A stretch of 64,000 bases of DNA from Prostheceraeus crozeri (taxonomy: Eukaryota; Platyhelminthes; Polycladida; Euryleptidae), in assembly GCA_907163375.1 (NCBI GenBank), contig CAJQUW010011309.1, positions 185,109-249,108 of the forward strand, read 5' to 3'. Shown in pieces: positions 48,501 through 61,800 of this stretch; the first letter of the stretch is position 1, and each line of letters starts with the position of its first letter. Position numbers and translations under genes: made by a program. The notes under the pieces were generated by a model, which worked only from the letters and a program-made list of their open reading frames with translations, was not told where the DNA came from and did not search any database.

Positions 48501-51378
48501 TTTCAAACACACATCGAGCCACAACTTCTGCGCATCTTTGCGGAAAACGCAATAGAGCCAAACTTAAGCTCTACACTACCTCACTCACCTTCAAGCAAAG
48601 TTTCATCAAAATCCATCCAATACTCTGTCCTACACAGCCTTCACAAGTTTGAAAATATGGCCTATTCAGCGACATTTTAAACTTTCAAACACACATCGAG
48701 CCACAACTTCTGCGCATCTTTGCGGAAAACGCAATAGAGCCAAACTTAAGCTCTACACTACCTCACTCACCTTCAAGCAAAGTTTCATCAAAATCCATCC
48801 AATACTCTGTCCGACACAGCCTTCACAAGTTTGAAAATATGGCCTATTCAGCGACATTTCAAACTTTCAAACACACATCGAGCCACAACTTCTGGGCATC
48901 TTTGCGGAAAACGCAATAGAGCCAAACGTAAGCTCTACACTACCTCACTCACCTTCAAGCAAAGTTTCATCAAAATCCATCCAATACTCTGTCCGACACA
49001 GCCTTCACAAGTTTGAAAATATTGCCGATTCAGCGACATTTCAAACTTTCAAACACACATCGAGCCACAACTTCTGCGCATCTTTGCGGAAAACGCAATA
49101 GAGCCAAACTTAAGCGCTACACTACCTCACTCACCTTCAAGCAAAGTTTCTTCAAAATCCATCCAATACTCTGTCCGACACAGCCTTCACAAGTTTGAAA
49201 ATATGGCCTATTCAGCGACATTTCAAACTTTCAAACACACATCGAGCCACAACTTCTGCGCATCTTTGCGGAAAACGCAATAGAGCCAAACTTAAGCTCT
49301 ACACTACCTCACTCACCTTCAAGCAAAGTTTCATCAAAATCCATCCAATACTCTGTCCTACACAGCCTTCACAAGTTTGAAAATATGGCCTATTCAGCGA
49401 CATTTCAAACTTTCAAACACACATCGAGCCACAACTTCTGCGCATCTTTGCGGAAAACGCAATAGAGCCAAACTTAAGCTCTACAATACCTCACTCACCT
49501 TCAAGCAAAGTTTCATCAAAATCCATCCAATACTCTGTCCGACACAGCCTTCACAAGTTTGAAAATATGGCCTATTCAGCGACATTTCAAACTTTCAAAC
49601 ACACATCGAGCCACAACTTCTGCGCATCTTTGCGGAAAACGCAATAGAGCCACACTTAAGCTTTACACTACCTCACTCACCTTCAAGCAAAGTTTCATCA
49701 AAATCCATCCAATACTCTGTCCGACACAGCCTTCACAAGTTTGAAAATATGGCCTATTCAGCGACATTTCAAACTTTCAAACACACATCGAGCCACAACT
49801 TCTGCGCATCTTTTCGGAAAACGCAATAGAGCCAAACGTAAGCTCTACACTACCTCACTCACCTTCAAGCAAAGTTTCATCAAAATCCATCCAATACTCT
49901 GTCCTACACAGCCTTCACAAGTTTGAAAATATGGCCTATTCAGCGACATTTCAAACTTTCAAACACACATCGAGCCACAACTTCTGCGCATCTTTTCGGA
50001 AAACGCAATAGAGCCAAACGTAAGCTCTACACTACCTCACTCACCTTCAAGTAAAGTTTCATCAAAATCCATCCAATACTCTGTCCTACACAGCCTTCAC
50101 AAGTTTGAAAATATGGCCTATTCAGCGACATTTCAAACTTTCAAACACACATCGAGCCAAAACGTCTGCGCATCTTTGCGGAAAACGCAATAGAGCCAAA
50201 CTTAAGCTCTACACTACCTCACTCACCTTCAAGTAAAGTTTCATCAAAATCCATTCAATACTCTGTCTGACACAGCCTTCACAAGTTTGAAAATATGTCC
50301 TATTCAGCGACATTTCAAACTTTCAAACACACATCGAGCCACAACTTCTGCACATCTTTGCGGAAAACGCAATAGAGCCAAACTTAAGCTCTACAATACC
50401 TCACTCACCTTCAAGCAAAGTTTCATCAAAATCCATCCAATACTCTGTCCTACACAGCCTTCACAAGTTTGAAAATATGGCCTATTCAGCGACATTTCAA
50501 ACTTTCAAACACACATCGAGCCACAACTTCTGCGCATCTTTGCGGAAAACGCAATAGAGCCAAACTTAAGCTCTACACTACCTCACTCACCTTCAAGCAA
50601 AGTTTCATCAAAATCCATCCAATACTCTGTCCGACACAGCCTTCACAAGTTTGAAAATATGGCCTATTCAGCGACATTTCAAACTTTCAAACACACATCG
50701 AGCCACAACTTCTGCGCATCTTTGCGGAAAACGCAATAGAGCCAAACTTAAGCTCTACACTACCTCACTCACCTTCAAGTAAAGTTTCATCAAAATCCAT
50801 CCAATACTCTGTCCGACACAGCCTTCACAAGTTTGAAAATATGGCCTATTCAGCGACATTTCAAACTTTCAAACACACATCGAGCCACAACTTCTGCGCA
50901 TCTTTGCGGAAAACGCAATAGAGCCAAACTTAAGCTCTACACTACCTCACTCACCTTCAAGCAAAGTTTCATCAAAATCCATCCAATACTCTGTCCTACA
51001 CAGCCTTCACAAGTTTGAAAATATGGCCTATTCAGCGACATTTCAAACTTTCAAACACACATCGAGCCACAACTTCTGCGCATCTTTGCGGAAAACGCAA
51101 TAGAGCCAAACTTAAGCGCTACACTACCTCACTCACCTTCAAGCAAAGTTTCATCAAAATCCATCCAATACTCTGTCCGACACAGCCTTCACAAGTTTGA
51201 AAATATGTCCTATTCATCTTCATTTCAAACTTTAAAACACACATCGAGCCACAACTTCTGCGCATCTTTGCGGAAAACGCAATAGAGCCAAACTTAAGCT
51301 CTACACTACCTCACTCACCTTCAAGCAAAGTTTCATCAAAATCCATCCAATACTCTGTCCGACACAGCCTTCACAAGT

Positions 51379-52838
51379 TTGAAAATATTGCCGATTCAGC
51401 GACATTTCAAACTTTCAAACACACATCGAGCCACAACTTCTGCGCATCTTTGCGGAAAACGCAATAGAGCCAAACTTAAGCTCTACACTACCTCACTCAC
51501 CTTCAAGCAAAGTTTCATCAAAATCCATCCAATACTCTGTCCTACACAGCCTTCACAAGTTTGAAAATATGGCCTATTCAGCGACATTTTAAACTTTCAA
51601 ACACACATCGAGCCACAACTTCTGCGCATCTTTGCGGAAAACGCAATAGAGCCAAACTTAAGCGCTACACTACCTCACTCACCTTCAAGCAAAGTTTCAT
51701 CAAAATCCATCAAATACTCTGTCCGACACAGCCTTCACAAGTTTGAAAATATGGCCTATTCAGCGACATTTCAAACTTTCAAACACACATCGAGCCACAA
51801 CTTCTGCGCATCTTTGCGGAAAACGCAATAGAGCCAAACTTAAGCTCTACACTACCTCACTCACCTTCAAGCAAAGTTTCATCAAAATCCATCCAATACT
51901 CTGTCCTACACAGCCTTCACAAGTTTGAAAATATGGCCTATTCAGCGACATTTTAAACTTTCAAACACACATCGAGCCACAACTTCTGCGCATCTTTGCG
52001 GAAAACGCAATAGAGCCAAACTTAAGCGCTACACTACCTCACTCACCTTCAAGCAAAGTTTCATCAAAATCCATCAAATACTCTGTCCGACACAGCCTTC
52101 ACAAGTTTGAAAATATGGCCTATTCAGCGACATTTCAAACTTTCAAACACACATCGAGCCACAACTTCTGCGCATCTTTGCGGAAAACGCAATAGAGCCA
52201 AACTTAAGCGCTACACTACCTCACTCACCTTCAAGCAAAGTTTCATCAAAATCCATCCAATACTCTGTCTGACACAGCCTTCACAAGTTTGAAAATATGG
52301 CCTATTCAGCGACATTTCAAACTTTCAAACACACATCGAGCCACAACTTCTGCGCATCTTTGCGGAAAACGCAATAGAGCCAAACTTAAGCTCTACACTA
52401 CCTCACTCACCTTCAAGTAAAGTTTCATCAAAATCCATCCAATACTCTGTCCGACACAGCCTTCACAAGTTTGAAAATATTGCCGATTCAGCGACATTTC
52501 AAACTTTCAAACACACATCGAGCCACAACTTCTGCGCATCTTTGCGGAAAACGCAATAGAGCCAAACTTAAGCTCTACACTACCTCACTCACCTTCAAGC
52601 AAAGTTTCATCAAAATCCATCCAATACTCTGTCCTACACAGCCTTCACAAGTTTGAAAATATGGCCTATTCAGCGACATTTTAAACTTTCAAACACACAT
52701 CGAGCCACAACTTCTGCGCATCTTTGCGGAAAACGCAATAGAGCCAAACTTAAGCGCTACACTACCTCACTCACCTTCAAGCAAAGTTTCATCAAAATCC
52801 ATCAAATACTCTGTCCGACACAGCCTTCACAAGTTTGA
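51379..52838 (+). repeat. Six-monomer higher-order repeat
   Basis: The pair of monomers at 51379 (ATTGCCGATTC) and 51561 (CATTTTAAAC with TAAGCGC) recurs at 52471 and 52653, an offset of 1092 bp. Confidence 0.6.
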
Positions 52839-55800
52839 AAATATGGCCTATTCAGCGACATTTTAAACTTTCAAACACACATCGAGCCACAACTTCTGCG
52901 CATCTTTGCGGAAAACGCAATAGAGCCAAACTTAAGCGCTACACTACCTCACTCACCTTCAAGCAAAGTTTCATCAAAATCCATCAAATACTCTGTCCGA
53001 CACAGCCTTCACAAGTTTGAAAATATGGCCTATTCAGCGACATTTCAAACTTTCAAACACACATCGAGCCACAACTTCTGCGCATCTTTGCGGAAAACGC
53101 AATAGAGCCAAACTTAAGCTCTACACTACCTCACTCACCTTCAAGCAAAGTTTCATCAAAATCCATCCAATACTCTGTCCGACACAGCCTTCACAAGTTT
53201 GAAAATATGGCCTATTCAGCGACATTTCAAACTTTCAAACACACATCGAGCCACAACTTCTGCGCATCTTTGCGGAAAACGCAATAGAGCCAAACTTAAG
53301 CTCTACACTACCTCACTCACCTTCAAGTAAAGTTTCATCAAAATCCATCCAATACTCTGTCCGACACAGCCTTCACAAGTTTGAAAATATTGCCGATTCA
53401 GCGACATTTCAAACTTTCAAACACACATCGAGCCACAACTTCTGCGCATCTTTGCGGAAAACGCAATAGAGCCAAACTTAAGCTCTACACTACCTCACTC
53501 ACCTTCAAGTAAAGTTTCATCAAAATCCATCCAATACTCTGTCCGACACAGCCTTCACAAGTTTGAAAATATGGCCTATTCAGCGACATTTTAAACTTTC
53601 AAACACACATCGAGCCACAACTTCTGCGCATCTTTGCGGAAAACGCAATAGAGCCAAACTTAAGCGCTACACTACCTCACTCACCTTCAAGCAAAGTTTC
53701 ATCAAAATCCATCCAATACTCTGTCCTACACAGCCTTCACAAGTTTGAAAATATGGCCTATTCAGCGACATTTTAAACTTTCAAACACACATCGAGCCAC
53801 AACTTCTGCGCATCTTTGCGGAAAACGCAATAGAGCCAAACTTAAGCTCTACACTACCTCACTCACCTTCAAGCAAAGTTTCATCAAAATCCATCCAATA
53901 CTCTGTCCTACACAGCCTTCACAAGTTTGAAAATATGGCCTATTCAGCGACATTTCAAACTTTCAAACACACATCGAGCCACAACTTCTGCGCATCTTTG
54001 CGGAAAACGCAATAGAGCCAAACTTAAGCTCTACACTACCTCACTCACCTTCAAGCAAAGTTTCATCAAAATCCATCCAATACTCTGTCCTACACAGCCT
54101 TCACAAGTTTGAAAATATGGCCTATTCAGCGACATTTTAAACTTTCAAACACACATCGAGCCACAACTTCTGCGCATCTTTGCGGAAAACGCAATAGAGC
54201 CAAACTTAAGCGCTACACTACCTCACTCACCTTCAAGCAAAGTTTCATCAAAATCCATCCAATACTCTGTCCGACACAGCCTTCACAAGTTTGAAAATAT
54301 GGCCTATTCAGCGACATTTCAAACTTTCAAACACACATCGAGCCACAACTTCTGCGCATCTTTGCGGAAACGCAATAGAGCCAAACTTAAGCTCTACACT
54401 ACCTCACTCACCTTCAAGCAAAGTTTCATCAAAATCCATCCAATACTCTGTCCGACACAACCTTCACAAGTTTGAAAATATTGCCGATTCAGCGACATTT
54501 CAAACCTTCAAACACACATCGAGCCACAACTTCTGCGCATCTTTGCGGAAAACGCAATAGAGCCAAACGTAAGCTCTACACTACCTCACTCACCTTCAAG
54601 CAAAGTTTCATCAAAATCCATCCAATACTCTGTCCGACACAGCCTTCACAAGTTTGAAAATATGGCCTATTCAGCGACATTTCAAACTTTCAAACACACA
54701 TCGAGCCACAACTTCTGCGCATCTTTGCGGAAAACGCAATAGAGCCCAAACTTAAGCGCTACACTACCTCACTCACCTTCAAGCAAAGTTTTCATCAAAA
54801 TCCATCCAATACTCTGTCCGACACAGCCTTCACAAGTTTGAAAATATGGCCTATTCAGCGACATTTCAAACTTTCAAACACACATCGAGCCACAACTTCT
54901 GCGCATCTTTGCGGAAAACGCAATAGAGCCAAACTTAAGCTCTACACTACCTCACTCACCTTCAAGCAAAGTTTCATCAAAATCCATCCAATACTCTGTC
55001 CTACACAGCCTTCACAAGTTTGAAAATATGTCCTATTCAGCGACATTTCAAACTTTCAAACACACATCGAGCCACAACTTCTGCGCATCTTTGCGGAAAA
55101 CGCAATAGAGCCAAACTTAAGCTCTACACTACCTCACTCACCTTCAAGCAAAGTTTCATCAAAATCCATCCAATACTCTGTCCTACACAGCCTTCACAAG
55201 TTTGAAAATATGGCCTATTCAGCGACATTTGAAACTTTCAAACACACATCGAGCCACAACTTCTGCGCATCTTTGCGGAAAACGCAATAGAGCCAAACTT
55301 ACGCTCTACACTACCTCACTCACCTTCAAGTAAAGTTTCATCAAAATCCATCCAATAATCTGTCCTACACAGCCTTCACAAGTTTGAAAATATTTCCTAT
55401 TCATAGACATTTCAAACTTTCAATAACAAATCTAGCCAAAAATTCTGAGCATCTTTGCGGAAAAACGCAATAGAGCCAAACTTAAGCTCTACACTACCTC
55501 ACTCACCTTCAAGCAAAGTTTCATCAAAATCCATCCAATACTCTGTCCTACACAGCCTTCACAAGTTTGAAAATATGTCCTATTCAGCGACATTTCAAAC
55601 TTTCAAACACACATCGAGCCACAACTTCTGCGCATCTTTGCGGAAAACGCAATAGAGCCAAACTTAAGCTCTACACTACCTCACTCACCTTCAAGCAAAG
55701 TTTCATCAAAATCCATCCAATACTCTGTCCGACACAGCCTTCACAAGTTTGAAAATATGGCCTATTCAGCGACATTTCAAACTTTCAAACACACATCGAG

Positions 55801-58800
55801 CCACAACTTTCTGCGCATCTTTGCGGGAGAAAACGCAATAGAGCCAAACTTAAGCTCTACACTACCTCACTCACCTTCAAGCAAAGTTTCATCAAAATCC
55901 ATCAAATACTCTGTCCGACACAGCCTTCACAAGTTTGAAAATATTGCCGATTCAGCGACATTTCAAACTTTCAAACACACATCGAGCCACAACTTCTGCG
56001 CATCTTTGCGGAAAACGCAATAGAGCCAAACTTAAGCTCTACACTACCTCACTCACCTTCAAGCAAAGTTTCATCAAAATCCATCCAATACTCTGTCCGA
56101 CACAGCCTTCACAAGTTTGAAAATATGGCCTATTCAGCGACATTTCAAACTTTCAAACACACATCGAGCCACAACTTCTGCGCATCTTTGCGGAAAACGC
56201 AATAGAGCCAAACTTAAGCTCTACACTACCTCACTCACCTTCAAGCAAAGTTTCATCAAAATCCATCCAATACTCTGTCCGACACAGCCTTCACAAGTTT
56301 GAAAATATTGCCGATTCAGCGACATTTTAAACTTTCAAACACACATCGAGCCACAACTTCTGCGCATCTTTGCGGAAAACGCAATAGAGCCAAACTTAAG
56401 CTCTACACTACCTCACTCACCTTCAAGCAAAGTTTCATCAAAATCCATCCAATACTCTGTCCGACACAGCCTTCACAAGTTTGAAAATATGGCCTATTCA
56501 GCGACATTTTCAAACTTTCAAACACACATCGAGCCACAACTTCTGCGCATCTTTGCGGAAAACGCAATAGAGCCAAACTTAAGCTCTACACTACCTCACT
56601 CACCTTCAAGTAAAGTTTCATCAAAATCCATCCAATACTCTGTCCTACACAGCCTTCACAAGTTTGAAAATATGGCCTATTCGGCGACATTTCAAACTTT
56701 CAAACACACATCGAGCCACAACTTCTGCGCATCTTTGCGGAAAACGCAATAGAGCAACACTTAAGCTCTACACTACCTCACTCACCTTCAAGCAAAGTTT
56801 CATCAAAATCCATCCAATACTCTGTCCTACACAGCCTTCACAAGTTTGAAAATATGGCCTATTCAGCGACATTTCAAACTTTCAAACACACATCGAGCCA
56901 CAACTTCTGCGCATCTTTGCGGAAAACGCAATAGAGCCAAACTTAAGCGCTACACTACCTCACTCACCTTCAAGCAAAGTTTCATCAAAATCCATCCAAT
57001 ACTCTGTCCTACACAGCCTTCACAAGTTTGAAAATATGGCCTATTCAGCGACATTTCAAACTTTCAAACACACATCGAGCCACAACTTCTGCGCATCTTT
57101 GCGGAAAACGCAATAGAGCCAAACTTAAGCTCTACACTACCTCACTCACCTTCAAGTAAAGTTTCATCAAAATCCATCCAATACTCTGTCCTACACAGCC
57201 TTCACAACCTTGAAAATATGGACTATTCAGCGAACATTTCAAATCTTAAAATACACATCAAGCCACAACTTCTGCGCATCTTTGCGGAAAACGCAATATA
57301 GCCAAACTTAAGCTCTACACTACCTCACTCACCTTCAAGCAAAGTTTCATCAAAATCCATTCAATACTCTGCCCTACACAGCCTTCACAAGTTTGAAAAA
57401 TATTGCCGATTCAGCGACATTTCAAACTTTCAAACACACATCGAGCCACAACTTCTGCGCATCTTTGCGGAAAAACGCAATAGAGCCAAACTTAAGCTCT
57501 ACACTACCTCACTCACCTTCAAGTAAAGTTTCATCAAAATCCATCCAATACTCTGACCGACACAGCCTTCACAAGTTTGAAAATATGGCCTATTCAGCGA
57601 CATTTCAAATCTTCAAACACACATCGAGCCACAACTTCTGGGCATCTTTGCGGAAAACGCAATAGAGCCAAACTTAAGCTCTACACTACCTCACTCACCT
57701 TCAAGCAAAGTTTCATCAAAATCCATCCAATACTCTGTCCGACACAACCTTCACAAGTTTGAAAATATTGCCGATTCAGCGACATTTCAAACCTTTCAAA
57801 CACACATCGAGCCACAACTTCTGCGCATCTTTGCCGGGAAAACGCAATAGAGCCAAACTTAAGCTCTACACTACCTCACTCACCTTCAAGCAAAGTTTCA
57901 TCAAAATCCATCCAATACTCTGTCCGACACAGCCTTCACAAGTTTGAAAAAATGGCCTATTCAGCGACATTTAAAACTTTCAAACACACATCGAGCCACA
58001 ACTTCTGCGCATCTTTGCGGAAAACGCAATAGAGCCAAACTTAAGCGCTACACTACCTCACTCACCTTCAAGCAAAGTTTCATCAAAATCCATCCAATAC
58101 TCTGTCCGACACAGCCTTCACAAGTTTGAAAAAATGGCCTATTCAGCGACATTTCAAACTTTCAAACACACATCGAGCCACAACTTCTGCGCATCTTTGC
58201 GGAAAACGCAATAGAGCCAAACTTAAGCTCTACACTACCTCACTCACCTTCAAGCAAAGTTTCATCAAAATCCATCCAATACTCTGTCCTACACAGCCTT
58301 CACAAGTTTGAAAATATGGCCTATTCAGCGACATTTAAAACTTTCAAACACACATCGAGCCACAACTTCTGCGCATCTTTGCGGAAAACGCAATAGAGCC
58401 AAACTTAAGCTCTACACTACCTCACTCACCTCAAGCAAGTTTCATCAAAATCCATCCAATACTCTGTCCTACACAGCCTTCACAAGTTTGAAAATATGGC
58501 CTATTCAGCGACATTTCAAACTTTCAAACACACATCGAGTCACAACTTCTGCGCATCTTTGCGGAAAACGCAATAGAGCCAAACTTAAGCTCTACACTAC
58601 CTCACTCACCTTCAAGCAAAGTTTCATCAAAATCCATCCAATACTCTGTCCGACACAGCCTTCACAAGTTTGAAAATATTGCCGATTCAGCGACATTTCA
58701 AACTTTCAAACACACATCGAGCCACAACTTCTGCGCATCTTTGCGTAAAACGCAATAGAGCCAAACTTAAGCTCTACACTACCTCACTCACCTTCAAGTA

Positions 58801-58851
58801 AAGTTTCATCAAAATCCATCCAATACTCTGTCCTACACAGCCTTCACAAGT

Positions 58852-61800
58852 TTGAAAATATGGCCTATTCAGCGACTTTCAAACTTTCATAGACACACAT
58901 CGAGCCACAACTGCTGCGCATCTTTGCGGGAAAACGCAATAGAGCCAAACTTAAGCTCTACACTACCTCACCTCACCTTTCAAGCAAAGTTTCATCAAAA
59001 TCCATCAAATACTCTGTCCCTACACCAAGCCTTCACAAAGTTTGAAAACTATGGCCTATTCAGTGACATTTCAAACTTTCAAACACACATCGAGCCACAA
59101 CTTCTGCGCATCTTTGCCGAAAACGCAATAGAGCCAAACTTAAGCTCTACACTACCTCACTCACCTTCAAGCAAAGATTCATCAAAATCCATCCAATACT
59201 CTGCCCTACACATCCTTCACAACCTTGAAAATATGGCATATTCAGCGTCATTTCAAACTTTCAAACACACATCGAGCCACAACTTCTGCGCATCTTTGCG
59301 GAAAACGCAAAAGTCAAACTTAAGCTCTACACTACCTCACTCACCTTCAAGCAAAGTTTCATCAAAATCCATCCAATACTCAGTACTACACAGCCTTCAC
59401 CAAGTCTTGAATAATATGTCCTATTCAGCGACATTTCAGTAACTTTCAAACACACACATCGAGCCACAACTTTCTGCGATCTCTGGCGGAAAATACGCAA
59501 ATAGAGCCAATGAATTATTAATGTCTACAACTACCTCACTCACCTTCAAGCAAAGTTTCATCAAAATCCATCCAATACTCTGTCCTACACAGCCTTCACA
59601 AGTTTGAAAATATGGCCTATTCAGCGTCATTTCAAACTTTCAAACACACATTCGCAGCCACAACGTTCCTGGCATCTTTTGCGGAACAACGCAATAGAGC
59701 CATAGACTTATAGCGCTCCTACAATACCGTCACTCACCTTAAGCATGAATGTTTCATCTAGAAATCCATCAAATACTCTGTTCCGACACCAGGCCTTCAC
59801 AAGTTTGAAAAATATTGCCGATTCAGCGACATTTCAAACTTTCAAACACGACATCGAGCCAAAACTTCTGCGCATTCTTAGCGTGGGCCGGATAAAACGC
59901 ATTTAGAGCCAAATCTTAAGATCTACACTTACCTCACTCGACCTTGCAAGCACAAGCGTTTCAATCCAAAATCCATCAATTACTCTGTCCTATCACAGGC
60001 TTTCACCAAGTTTGAAAAATATTGCCTATTCAGCGACCATTTTCAAAGACTTTCAAACACACATCGAGCTCACAACTTGCATGCGCATCTTTGCGGGAAA
60101 ACGCAGTGAATAGAGAGTCCAAACGTAAGACTTGCTACACTACCTCACTCACCTTCAAGCCAAAGTTCATCCAAAATCCATCCATACTCTGTCCGTACCA
60201 CAGCCTTCACAAGTTTGAAAATATGCGCCTTGCAGTGCGACCATTTTAACTTTCAAAACACCACATCGAGCCACAAACTTCGTGCGCATCTACTTTGCGG
60301 TGAATAACGCTAATAGAGCCAAACTTAAGCTCTACACTATACCTCACTCACTTCAAGCAAGTTTCATCAAATAATCCATCCAATACTCTGTCCGACCACA
60401 GCTTCACAAGTTTGTAAAATATGGCGTTATTCAGCGACATTTCAAACTTTCAAACACACCACTATTCGAGCGCACAAAGCTATCTGGGTGTGATCTTTGA
60501 CGGGAAAACGCAAATAGAGCCAAACTTAAGCGCTACACTACCTCACTCACCTTTCAACGTATAAGTTTTCAGTCAAAATCCATCTAATACTCTGTTCCTA
60601 CACAGCCTTTCACAAGTTTGGAAAATATGGTCCATATTCAGCTGACATTTTCAAAACTTTCAAAACCACATCTAGAAGCCACATCGTTGCGCATGGTGCT
60701 TATGCGGGATAAAACGCAATAGAGTCCAAACTTAGCTTACACTTACCATCACTCACCTTCAAGCAAAGTTTCATCAAAATCCATTCCAAATACTCTGTGT
60801 CCGACACATGTAGCCTTCAGAGTTTGAAAAATATTGCCGATTCAGCGACCATTTCAAACTTTCAAACACACATCGAGCCACAAACTTCTGCGCACTCTTT
60901 GCGGAAAACGCAAATAGCAGTCCCAAACTTTGAATGCGTAACTACACTACCTCACTCACCTTCAAAGCACACCGTTTCACTCAAAATCCATCTAATACTC
61001 TGTCCGACACAGCCTTCACAAGTTTGTTGAAAATATTGCCGGTCGCAGCGACATATTCAAAACTTTCAAAACACAAATCGCAGCCACAACTTACATGACG
61101 CATCTTTAGTCGAAAAATAAAAAAAATCCAAAAAAAAGCTCTACACTACCTCACTCACCTTCAAGTAAAGGTTCATCAAAATCCATCCAATACTCTGTCC
61201 TACACAGCCTTCACAAGTTTGAAAATATGGCCTATTCAGCGACATTTCAAACTTTCAAACACACATCGAGCCACAACTTCTGCGCATCTTTGCGGAAAAC
61301 GCAATACGAGCCTAAACTTGAAGCCGCGCCTACTCTACTCACTGTCACACTTCAAGCAAAGTTTCATCAATAATCCCATTCAAATACTCTGTCCGTACGA
61401 CAGCTCTTCACGAAGTTTGAAAAAATATTGCCTATTAGCGACAATTTCAAACTTTCAAAAACACATCGAGCCACAACTTCCGCGCATCTTTGCGGAAAAC
61501 GCAATAGAGCCAAACTTAAGCTCTACACTACCTCACTCACCTTCAAGTAAAGTTTCATCAAAATCCATCCAATACTCTGTCCTACACAGCCTTCACAAGT
61601 TTGAAAATATGGCCTATTCCAGCGCACAATTTTAAAAAAAAACTTTCCAAAGCACTACGCATCGGCCACGCCACAACTTCTGCGCGATCTTGCGGAAAAA
61701 CGCAATAGAGCCGAACTTAAGCGCTCACTACCTCACTCCACCTTCAAGCAAAGTTTCATCAAAATCCATCCAATACTCTGTCCCGACATGCGCAGCCTTC

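Noticed and set aside
27171-58673. About 150 repeated frames of 61 residues in the satellite
   Set aside because: They begin at TTG, overlap by four bases and result from a 182-bp unit that shifts frame each copy. There is no ATG, codon bias or protein-level constraint.
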